Of a DNA stretch of 62,280 nucleotides, positions 55,648-62,280 are shown piece after piece. The DNA comes from an uncultured Lachnospiraceae bacterium (GTDB taxonomy: Bacteria > Bacillota > Clostridia > Lachnospirales > Lachnospiraceae). Position numbers and translations under genes: made by a program. Positions within the stretch are counted from its first letter, which is position 1. Every line of letters begins with the position of its first letter. The notes below the pieces were generated by a model. It did no database searches, was not told where the DNA came from, and worked only from the letters and a program-made list of their open reading frames with translations. The DNA is taken from positions 1 through 62,280 of the forward strand of contig CANQTF010000014.1 of NCBI GenBank assembly GCA_947626745.1, written 5' to 3'.

Positions 55648-57396
55648 TTATCGTTTCTCCATATGGCTGTTCTGCGCGCTCTTCACGCTGCCAAGCACCA
55701 TATAGCGGATATACAGTTCTTCAAATTCCTCCTGTTCCGCCAGATTGAGACTCTCTATCGCAGAGAGGCTCTGCTCCAGCGACGCTCCGTCCGTCCTGTG
55801 AAGCGCCAGATCCCTTCCGATCAGGTATGCGCCCCGAAGCGATGTGTTGCCGACCGCCTTCACGCTGCCGCGCATATGCTCTGGCAGCAGCCCGATCCGC
55901 AGTGCCGCCTCCGTATCGAGATAGTAGCCGAAGCCGCCCGCCAAGTACACCTGCACACGCGCCGGTCTGCCCAGCTTCTCATACAAGATCTCGACGCCCG
56001 CCCGCACCGCCGCTTTTGCCGTCTGGATGGCGCGTATGTCCGTCTGTGTCACGCGAAGCGGTGCGGCAAGAGCGTCTGCCGCGCCGTCCGCCGGTCTGTC
56101 GGCGACCGGATCGGCCAAGACGGGCATATAAACGCCGGAAGCCGTCCGCCGCAGCGCCACGCCTTCCGTAAAATAGGGCTCCGCCAGCAGCCCGCTCCCG
56201 TCTGCGATCCCGGCATCCAAAAGCGCCGCCGTACAGGCGACCATATCGCTCCCCACAATGCCCGCGCCCGCGCCGCCCTCGAAGGCCGGTCCGGCCGCCG
56301 TGGCCGTGGTTATCATGTGTGCGCCGTCCGTGGCCGCCATCTCGCCGTTCGTCCCCAGATCTATGAGAAAGTACACGGTCCGGCCGCCGTCATGCTTTCC
56401 GCCCTGTCTCCCCGCGTTCGTCTGCCCGAAGCCGTCCGGCCGCGATGTCTCGGGCCAGCCGTCTTCCATGCCCGGCAGCAGCCCGCTGGCGTACAGTCCG
56501 GCCACGATATCGCCGCCCACGAAGGCGCTGATAACGGGTGTGATCCATACCGGAAAATCCCAGTCTGCATGGAAATACGACTGCAGACCGCTCACAGCCG
56601 GCGTGAAAGGACTCCTTCCCAGGCCGGAGACGTCATGTCCCGTGAGAAGGTGCTGCATCGTCGTGTTCCCGGCGATACACATACCTTGTATCTTCGTTCC
56701 GCGGCTTTGGAACCGTGCGACGCCGCGTTCCAACACTTCCGTCACGATCCGCTGCAGATCTTCCCGCGCGCCCTCACAGGACGCCCGTATCCGCGACAGC
56801 ACATCGGCCCCGTACCGCCGCTGCGGATTCATCTCGCACCACGTATCCAGGATCTTACCCGAAGCCAGCTCCGCAAGCTGCATCGCTATGGTGGTGGTGC
56901 CGAGGTCCACCGCTATGACGGATTCGACGGCGCTCTCTCCGGGCGCGTCCGCGTCTCGTTCCGTAACAAGTGATCTTTGTTTTTCAGTCTGTGATTTATT
57001 TTGACTAGATTGGTTAATATTATCCGTCACAGCTATCATATCGGTCACGACATTGATCCGCTCCGCGTCCGCACATGCCAGTTCAATGACACAATCGTCT
57101 TTCGGCTTCGCCAGACAGGCCAGCCGATAGCCCAAACGCAGCTCTTCCGCATCAAGTGCGCTCCGTTCCAACGGCGTAGGGATCGTTGCGCCTTTCAGGA
57201 AACGTATCCGGCATCTCCCGCAGTCTCCTCTCCCGCCGCAGAAGCTGCCGTTTATCAGATGCGCTTTCAACAGATCCGACATGATCGTCAAAGACGAATC
57301 GTGTGTCAGAACGACAGATTTTTGACCGGAATCGTCCGACATGTTATTCGATTTTCCGTTTTCCAATACGACCGTTATTTTTATCTGTTCAGACAA
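55648..57396 (-). CDS. RACo-like ferredoxin/ASKHA protein (corrinoid activation type)
   Basis: This 582-residue protein has an N-terminal 2Fe-2S ferredoxin domain with Cys53, Cys59, Cys62 and Cys94 (CGGRGDCGRC), a low-complexity linker (about 115-150) and an ASKHA ATPase domain with AVDLGTTTIAMQ and FVGGDIVAG. It fits the RACo/DUF4445 family, which re-reduces corrinoid proteins in methyl transfer. No methyltransferase or corrinoid protein is in the window. The start is TTG, 10 bases after GGAG, and overlaps DUF4250 by 8 bases. Confidence 0.9.
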   Translation of the reverse strand: MSEQIKITVVLENGKSNNMSDDSGQKSVVLTHDSSLTIMSDLLKAHLINGSFCGGRGDCGRCRIRFLKGATIPTPLERSALDAEELRLGYRLACLAKPKDDCVIELACADAERINVVTDMIAVTDNINQSSQNKSQTEKQRSLVTERDADAPGESAVESVIAVDLGTTTIAMQLAELASGKILDTWCEMNPQRRYGADVLSRIRASCEGAREDLQRIVTEVLERGVARFQSRGTKIQGMCIAGNTTMQHLLTGHDVSGLGRSPFTPAVSGLQSYFHADWDFPVWITPVISAFVGGDIVAGLYASGLLPGMEDGWPETSRPDGFGQTNAGRQGGKHDGGRTVYFLIDLGTNGEMAATDGAHMITTATAAGPAFEGGAGAGIVGSDMVACTAALLDAGIADGSGLLAEPYFTEGVALRRTASGVYMPVLADPVADRPADGAADALAAPLRVTQTDIRAIQTAKAAVRAGVEILYEKLGRPARVQVYLAGGFGYYLDTEAALRIGLLPEHMRGSVKAVGNTSLRGAYLIGRDLALHRTDGASLEQSLSAIESLNLAEQEEFEELYIRYMVLGSVKSAQNSHMEKR

Positions 57397-57562
57397 ATTG
57401 ATTTCTCTCCTTGTCGTAATGATAATCCATTTTTGACAGTTTATCCTCTATCTCTGTGCGGTCGATATCGAGGTCGTCGCACAGCGCCTCCAGCGTGCCG
57501 TAATGATCACGGAGTTTCAGATTGAGGAAACTGAGCAGCATAGCAGGGTCTTGCGGAATCAT
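57389..57562 (-). CDS. DUF4250 small protein
   Basis: This 57-residue protein begins MIPQDPAMLLSFLNLKLRDH and matches DUF4250. AAAGGAGG lies 10 bases before the ATG. Its last codons overlap the TTG start of the RACo-like gene, so the two are translationally coupled. The function is unknown. Confidence 0.88.
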   Translation of the reverse strand: MIPQDPAMLLSFLNLKLRDHYGTLEALCDDLDIDRTEIEDKLSKMDYHYDKERNQFV

Positions 57563-57592
57563 ATGGCATACCTCCTTTCCGTCAGCCTGTCC

Positions 57593-58717
57593 CTATCGCA
57601 GCGTCATCTCCACGCTGTAGTGCGTGCCGTCGCTGTGGACCTGCGCCATACTGCCGCAGACCAACGGCAGCATAGGGGAGAGATGCCCGATGTCAAGATC
57701 CAGAAGCACCGGAACATTGTACTTGCGGATCGTCTCGTACACAGCGCCGTACTGGTCCAGCCCCATCATCTCCTGCCCGTGGCACAGGGGTCTGCCGATC
57801 AGAAAACCGCTGCAGTGTGCAAACCAGCCCGCATGTTCCATCTGCCACATGGCGCGCCGGATCGACATCACATTCAGATCACAGGCTTCCAGAAACCAGA
57901 GGATCCCGTCGTCCCGATAGCGTTCCGTAAATGCTGTCACCTTATCATATTTCGTCCCGAGCAGATTCACCAGACAATCCATGCAGCCGCCCAGCAGCCG
58001 CCCACGCAGTTCGATCTGCGGGGCTGCGTTATCCGCCGTATCCGCCGCAGCACTTTTTGCCGCGTCCAAGACATGCCCGCCGCGCCGTTCCTCACGTAGG
58101 CTCTCCACGTTCGTCCTGCCGTCCGGCAGCACATATCTGATGACGGACGGCTCGGTCACATTATAAGGAAGCAACGGGTGCTCCTCGTCCTTCAGCCACT
58201 CGCGCTCCCACTTGTCATAGCCTTCAAATGTAAGCTGCCGGCCATTCAGAAGCGCCATCGCGTCCCGGATCGACGGATGCCACGGCTCCATACCGAAGGC
58301 CGCGGCGCAGGGGCCGTAGATCGAAGCGGTGTCGCACAGCGTCGTCAGAAGGAACGTCATGTTCGTGTTGTCCGAAAAGCCCATATACCACTTGGGACGC
58401 GCCTGACGCAGCTTCTCAAAATCCACATAGTCCAAGATCTCGCACATCAGCTCTCCGCCGCCGCAGGAGATCAGGACGTCATTAGCGCCGCTGCAATAGT
58501 ATTCGGTCAGTTCCTCGCCGCACTTTTGCGGTGTATTGCTGATGCCGATGCCCTCCTGTGCGTAACAGTTCGGCCCAAGCTGCAGCTTGCAGCCCATCTC
58601 TTTCCACTTGCGCTGCGCATTGTCGAAGGCGCTCAGATAAGGTTCGGTCGCGCAGCCGAAAGAGGGCGCGACAAAGCCGATCGTGCCGCCGGGCTTCAAA
58701 AATTCCGGATATTTCAT
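57593..58717 (-). CDS. S66-family LD-carboxypeptidase-like protein
   Basis: This 374-residue protein has the S66 layout: GGTIGFVAPSFG at the start, nucleophile Ser in GFSDNTNM, Glu in FLEACDL and His in DLDIGHLSP. Family members cleave LD-peptide bonds in recycled murein or self-immunity peptides. It has no signal peptide. An inverted repeat overlaps its promoter. Confidence 0.9.
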   Translation of the reverse strand: MKYPEFLKPGGTIGFVAPSFGCATEPYLSAFDNAQRKWKEMGCKLQLGPNCYAQEGIGISNTPQKCGEELTEYYCSGANDVLISCGGGELMCEILDYVDFEKLRQARPKWYMGFSDNTNMTFLLTTLCDTASIYGPCAAAFGMEPWHPSIRDAMALLNGRQLTFEGYDKWEREWLKDEEHPLLPYNVTEPSVIRYVLPDGRTNVESLREERRGGHVLDAAKSAAADTADNAAPQIELRGRLLGGCMDCLVNLLGTKYDKVTAFTERYRDDGILWFLEACDLNVMSIRRAMWQMEHAGWFAHCSGFLIGRPLCHGQEMMGLDQYGAVYETIRKYNVPVLLDLDIGHLSPMLPLVCGSMAQVHSDGTHYSVEMTLR

Positions 58718-58761
58718 GGTCGTACCTTCCTTTCACCGTTTTCCCATTGCTTCTTCTCCAT

Positions 58762-58795
58762 TGTATACTATAAAAATCCATAAGTATACAGGCAA
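58762..58795 (-). promoter_or_regulatory. Promoter with overlapping inverted repeat, S66 gene
   Basis: Minus-strand TTGCCT (58795-58790), a 17-base spacer and TATAGT (58772-58767). The plus-strand inverted repeat TGTATACT (58762-58769) and AGTATACA (58783-58790) with a 13-base gap covers both -10 and the edge of -35, an arrangement expected of a dimeric repressor site. Confidence 0.6.
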
Positions 58796-58822
58796 TATGG
58801 CACATCAGGCATGCGCGTCTTT

Positions 58823-61405
58823 TTACTTCCGCACTGCCGCCAGCGTCCCGTCCTCTACTCTGATCAGGATCGTATCCTTGGCGTCCACTTGATCCGAAAG
58901 AATCAGCTTTGCCGACAGCGTCTCCACGTATTTCTGGATATACCGCTTCAGCGGGCGTGCCCCGTATACGGGATCGTAAGCCTGCTCTGCAATAAACTTC
59001 TCCGCCTCCGGCGTCAGTTCGATCGTCAGCTCACGCTCCGCAAGCCTTCTGTTCAGGTCAGCCACGATCAGGCGGATGATGCCGCCGATATTTTCCTTCG
59101 TAAGCGGTTTGAACAGGATCGTCTCGTCCAGCCGGTTTAAGAACTCCGGACGGAAATGATTCCGCAGATCGCCCATGACCAGCTCCTCCGCCTCCGGCGT
59201 GATATTGCCCTGCGCGTCTATGCCGTCCAACAGATAGTTTGCGCCGATATTGGAGGTCATGATCAGGATCGTGTTCTTGAAATCCACCGTCCTGCCCTGA
59301 GAATCCGTGATGCGCCCGTCGTCCAGTACCTGTAAGAGCACATTGAACACATCGGGATGCGCCTTTTCGATCTCATCGAACAGAACGACCGAATAAGGTT
59401 TGCGTCTGACGGCCTCCGTCAACTGTCCGCCTTCCTCGTAGCCCACATATCCCGGAGGCGCTCCGATCAGCCTCGATACGGCGTACTTCTCCATATACTC
59501 GCTCATGTCGATGCGCACCATGTTGTTCTCGTCATCAAAGAGCGACGCTGCCAGCGCTTTGGCAAGCTCCGTCTTGCCGACGCCGGTGGGCCCCAGGAAC
59601 AGGAACGAACCGATAGGCTTCGTCGGATCTTTGATGCCCGCTTTGGAGCGGATGATCGCCTCCGTCACCTTGGTCACACCCTCGTCCTGCCCGATGACGC
59701 GTTTGTGCAGTTCATCGTCCAAGTGCAGCGTCTTATTGCGCTCGCTCTCCGTCAGCTTCGCTACGGGGATCCCCGTCCAGCGGGAAATGATCTTTGCGAT
59801 CTCCTCGTCGGACACGCTCTCATGCACCAGCGACAGATCTTCTTTGCCGACCTTTTCCTCCTCGATCTCCAACTGCTGCCGCAGGGCCGGCAGCTTGCCG
59901 TAGCTTAGTTCCGCCGCCTTCTCGTAGTCTCCGTCGCGCTGCGCGATCTGTATCTGCCCGTTGACCTCGTCTATCTCCTCCCGGATCTTGGACAGTTTCT
60001 CGACAGATGCCTTCTCATTCTCCCACTGTGCCATGCGGTTTTTCAATTCTTCCTTCCACTCCGCAAGCTCTTTCTGCAGGTTGGCGAGCCGCTCCCTGCT
60101 CAAGTGGTCGTCCTCTTTCTTAAGCGCCGTTTCCTCGATCTCCAGCTGCATCACCTTGCGCTGCAGTTCGTCCAGCTCTGTAGGCATGGAGTCCATTTCC
60201 GTCTTGATCAGCGCGCACGCCTCGTCCACCAGATCTATCGCCTTGTCGGGCAGAAAACGGTCGGAGATGTAGCGGTTGGACAGCACGGCCGCACTGACCA
60301 GCGCATTGTCCATGATCTTCACGCCGTGGAAGACCTCGTAACGCTCCTTCAAGCCGCGCAGTATCGAAATCGTGTCCTCCACCGTCGGCTCGTCTACCAT
60401 GACAGGCTGAAAACGCCGTTCCAGCGCGGCATCCTTCTCGATATACTGGCGGTATTCGTCTAACGTCGTCGCGCCGATGCAGTGCAGCTCACCGCGCGCC
60501 AGCATGGGCTTTAACATATTGCCGGCGTCCATCGCGCCGTCCGTTTTGCCGGCTCCCACAATGGTGTGCAGTTCGTCGATAAACAAAATGATCTGCCCGT
60601 CGCTGTTCTTCACATCATCCAGCACCGCCTTCAGGCGCTCCTCAAACTCGCCCCGATATTTTGCGCCCGCCACGAGCGCGCCCATATCCAGCGCGAAGAT
60701 CTTCTTATCCTTCAGCCCTTCCGGCACATCACCGCGGACGATACGCTGCGCCAGCCCTTCCGCCACCGCAGTCTTGCCGACGCCGGGTTCACCGATGAGC
60801 ACCGGATTGTTCTTTGTTTTTCTGGAAAGGATACGGATCACGTTGCGGATCTCATTATCCCTGCCGATGACCGGATCGAGCTTCTGGCTGCGCGCTTTGT
60901 CCACCAGATCCTGACCGTATTTCTCCAACGTATCGTAAGTTGCCTCCGGATTATCGCTTGTCACGCGCTGATTGCCGCGCACCGTGGAGAGCGCCTGCAG
61001 AAAACGCTCCCTGGTGATGCCGAACTCCCGAAAGATCTCTTTGATCTCCCGATTCGGCGTTTTGAGCATGGCGAGAAAAAGATGCTCCACGGACACATAC
61101 TCGTCCCCGAGTTGTTTCGCCTCGTCCTCTGCACCGATCAGCACCTTGTTCAGATCCTGCCCGATGTAGACCTGTCCGCCCTGTACCTTCGTCCGTTTGG
61201 CGAGTCCCTGCTCCACACGGTTTAAGAAATATTCCTTCTGTATCTCCATTTTTTCGATCAGTTTTAAGATCAGGCTGTCATCGATCGTGAGCAGACTGTA
61301 CAGCAGATGCTCCTGCTCGATCTCCTGATTGCCGTACTCATAGGCCAGCTTCTCGCAGCCTTCCACGGCCTGCATGGATTTCTGGGTAAATTTTGTCAGA
61401 TTCAT
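58823..61405 (-). CDS. clpB: ATP-dependent chaperone ClpB
   Basis: This 860-residue AAA+ disaggregase has an N domain (1-145), first AAA module (GEPGVGKTA), a long M-domain coiled coil (about 405-530) and second AAA module (GPTGVGKTE). It lacks a ClpP-binding LGF loop, unlike the ClpC here. The ATG at 61405 follows GGAG and begins at the conserved [13 protein letters not shown]; upstream residues are not part of the family. A CIRCE site overlaps its promoter. Confidence 0.97.
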   Translation of the reverse strand: MNLTKFTQKSMQAVEGCEKLAYEYGNQEIEQEHLLYSLLTIDDSLILKLIEKMEIQKEYFLNRVEQGLAKRTKVQGGQVYIGQDLNKVLIGAEDEAKQLGDEYVSVEHLFLAMLKTPNREIKEIFREFGITRERFLQALSTVRGNQRVTSDNPEATYDTLEKYGQDLVDKARSQKLDPVIGRDNEIRNVIRILSRKTKNNPVLIGEPGVGKTAVAEGLAQRIVRGDVPEGLKDKKIFALDMGALVAGAKYRGEFEERLKAVLDDVKNSDGQIILFIDELHTIVGAGKTDGAMDAGNMLKPMLARGELHCIGATTLDEYRQYIEKDAALERRFQPVMVDEPTVEDTISILRGLKERYEVFHGVKIMDNALVSAAVLSNRYISDRFLPDKAIDLVDEACALIKTEMDSMPTELDELQRKVMQLEIEETALKKEDDHLSRERLANLQKELAEWKEELKNRMAQWENEKASVEKLSKIREEIDEVNGQIQIAQRDGDYEKAAELSYGKLPALRQQLEIEEEKVGKEDLSLVHESVSDEEIAKIISRWTGIPVAKLTESERNKTLHLDDELHKRVIGQDEGVTKVTEAIIRSKAGIKDPTKPIGSFLFLGPTGVGKTELAKALAASLFDDENNMVRIDMSEYMEKYAVSRLIGAPPGYVGYEEGGQLTEAVRRKPYSVVLFDEIEKAHPDVFNVLLQVLDDGRITDSQGRTVDFKNTILIMTSNIGANYLLDGIDAQGNITPEAEELVMGDLRNHFRPEFLNRLDETILFKPLTKENIGGIIRLIVADLNRRLAERELTIELTPEAEKFIAEQAYDPVYGARPLKRYIQKYVETLSAKLILSDQVDAKDTILIRVEDGTLAAVRK

Positions 61406-61530
61406 AATAATCTCCATTCTGGAGCGTTCACGCGGCAGGGCGACGCGAATCTCAAATCCGTTTCTGCCCTCAGGGGAATCTGTGACACTCCGGCACAAAT
61501 CCCCGTGTCTTTTGTTCTATGAACAATATA

Positions 61531-61573
61531 ACAATATCTCTTTTTGTTAGCACTGTCAAGTGATGAGTGCTAA
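61531..61573 (-). promoter_or_regulatory. ClpB promoter with overlapping CIRCE element
   Basis: The CIRCE inverted repeat TTAGCACTG, nine bases, GAGTGCTAA spans 61547-61573 and differs from the perfect repeat at one arm position. Minus-strand TTGACA (61559-61554) and TATTGT (61536-61531), 17 bases apart, form the promoter, with the -35 inside CIRCE. HrcA should repress clpB until heat stress. Confidence 0.9.
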
Positions 61574-61709
61574 AATTTTCTGAAAATTTTTATAAAGCGT
61601 TTCCAAGCCTTATTTTTCGGTTTTTTTAATCTCCGCTTTTTAATATCACTTCCATAGTCACCGAAATGCGGCTAGGAGTAATAGTAAACCCCAGCCTTAT
61701 TTGAAAGAT

Positions 61710-61794
61710 ATTGCCCATGGCGCAAGCCGTAACGGCGTCTGCTTACGGATTCGCTGCGCCTAGGCGCCTACGGCTGTCTACGCATGGGGCGATA
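61710..61794. repeat. Imperfect palindromic element near toxin promoter
   Basis: The ends (ATTGCCCATG and CATGGGGCGAT) pair imperfectly and the centre contains the perfect palindrome GCGCCTAGGCGC. It has no coding sequence. It may be a REP/BIME-type element. The stretch 61574-61709 next to it holds only AT-rich sequence. Confidence 0.55.
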
Positions 61795-61810
61795 ATGATT
61801 CTAGTTTTGT

Positions 61811-61838
61811 TTGACAATTTGTCGAATTATGTTAGTAT
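61811..61838 (+). promoter_or_regulatory. Promoter of small toxin-like gene
   Basis: TTGACA and TAGTAT with a 16-base spacer give a transcript start near 61846, about 100 bases before the small open frame. Confidence 0.55.
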
Positions 61839-61946
61839 TTTCTTAGGACTACAAGACGGTAGGCGGTTAGCCCTCTCCGGAGGGACTGTGACCCTCCGAT
61901 TACATAGAAACCGGGAACGGAATCTGGAAAAGGAGGGCTGAGCCAT

Positions 61947-62045
61947 ATGGATATTTTGGGACTGATTGCAGTGTTGAGTTTCGGCTTGACCTGCTTTGGA
62001 ATCGGATACTCTTTTGGTAAAGATAATGATAAGACACAGAAATAG
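61947..62045 (+). CDS. 32-residue hydrophobic peptide, putative type I toxin
   Basis: This frame encodes a short acidic N terminus, one hydrophobic helix (LGLIAVLSFGLTCFGIGYSFG) and a charged tail KDNDKTQK. A strong AGGAGG lies 10 bases upstream. An upstream CCCTCC (61892-61897) can pair with that site and hide it. The peptide looks like small membrane toxins of Firmicute type I systems (Hol-Tox/TxpA-like), though similarity is by pattern only. A terminator follows and a leftward promoter lies beyond it. Confidence 0.7.
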   Translation: MDILGLIAVLSFGLTCFGIGYSFGKDNDKTQK

Positions 62046-62152
62046 CCGCCCTCCCGTGACAAGGTAAGCGGCTATTAGCTGTCAACTTATGAATCGGGCT
62101 AACCGTCTATCGGTAGTCCGTTGGGCATCTGTTACCGCAGATGCCCTTCTTT
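62040..62152 (-). ncRNA. Putative antisense RNA to the toxin mRNA 3' end
   Basis: The leftward promoter at 62159-62187 would start a transcript near 62152, complementary to the toxin mRNA terminator and the region after its stop codon. The stem TAGCCGC (62043-62049)/GCGGCTA (62068-62074), followed leftward by TTTC, could end it after about 110 bases. The arrangement matches type I antitoxins. No transcript evidence is available. Confidence 0.5.
62123..62152 (+). terminator. Terminator of toxin-like mRNA
   Basis: GGGCATCTG and CAGATGCCC form a perfect 9-bp stem with a 6-base loop, followed by TTCTTTATG. It lies 78 bases after the stop codon. Confidence 0.8.
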
Positions 62153-62158
62153 ATGTTT

Positions 62159-62187
62159 AATGTAACATAATATTTAGATTACTGCAA
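62159..62187 (-). promoter_or_regulatory. Leftward promoter facing the toxin-like gene
   Basis: Minus-strand TTGCAG, a 17-base spacer and TACATT. No other leftward gene follows it before clpB's upstream region, so an antisense RNA is its most likely product. The remaining bases to 62280 hold no gene I can see. Confidence 0.55.
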
Positions 62188-62280
62188 GTATTTCATTGCT
62201 TAATGATAGCGTAAATTTACTGTAGGAAAATGAGAGACAGACTGCACCTGAGATGTGCCTAAAATAAGTTTACTGCCTTT

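Overview
The window looks like a chromosomal segment from a Lachnospiraceae-type member of the Clostridia (Firmicutes). Coding regions appear GC-rich by eye and intergenic promoters are AT-rich sigma-A type. Most starts have GGAGG-like ribosome sites. Several small families typical of this group are present (DUF3842, DUF4250, DUF4364, DUF1385, and DUF6142- and DUF5722-like proteins). A CIRCE-type site and an RF1/PrmC/L31/Rho block also fit. These names come from recognising sequence features, not from database searches.

Region 1 (about 1-12.3 kb) is a galactan/galactoside locus: two LacI-family regulators, a GH53 endo-galactanase without a signal peptide, a secreted lipoprotein GH53 with C-terminal binding domains, a GH42 beta-galactosidase, and an unrecognised 612-residue protein with a zinc-ribbon partner. 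The 612-residue operon and the lipoprotein GH53 share a LacI-type operator (core GCAAYCGRTTGY) just downstream of their predicted transcription starts. Inserted among these are DUF3842 and an ECF-transporter S component coupled to a uridine-kinase-like P-loop kinase.

Region 2 (12.4-24.5 kb) holds tRNA-Trp with a small lipoprotein, a heterodimeric ABC exporter, an LCP cell-wall ligase, an operon of GntR regulator-ClpC-138-residue protein-RadA, an SH3 membrane protein with charged repeats, and a zinc-ribbon/HTH protein. Region 3 (24.6-33.1 kb) is nucleotide synthesis (purE-M-N-D; pyrE, pyrF with a degenerate Nudix protein), an M29 aminopeptidase and two small membrane proteins. Region 4 (33.2-41.7 kb) holds a TPR lipoprotein, a YdcF protein, a lone HPt protein, a chemoreceptor behind a 22-bp palindromic operator, a bacteriohemerythrin, an S8 protease and an AraC regulator.

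Region 5 (41.7-53.4 kb) is housekeeping: nth, prfA, prmC, DUF1385, rpmE, rho, malic enzyme, a radical SAM protein, DUF4364, a DUF5722-like membrane protein and rarA. Region 6 (53.5-62.3 kb) holds an aldo/keto reductase with Fe-S clusters, a polysaccharide deacetylase, a RACo-like ferredoxin/ASKHA protein coupled to DUF4250, an S66 peptidase, and clpB under a CIRCE site. At the right end lies a 32-residue membrane peptide with a sequestered ribosome site and an opposing promoter, which I read as a type I toxin-antitoxin locus.

I see no CRISPR array, transposase, integrase, rRNA or prophage genes. The most unusual signals are the type I toxin-antitoxin candidate, the operator-controlled chemoreceptor, the shared galactan operator, the ECF-S/kinase pair with its terminator-bearing leader, and the 612-residue protein.
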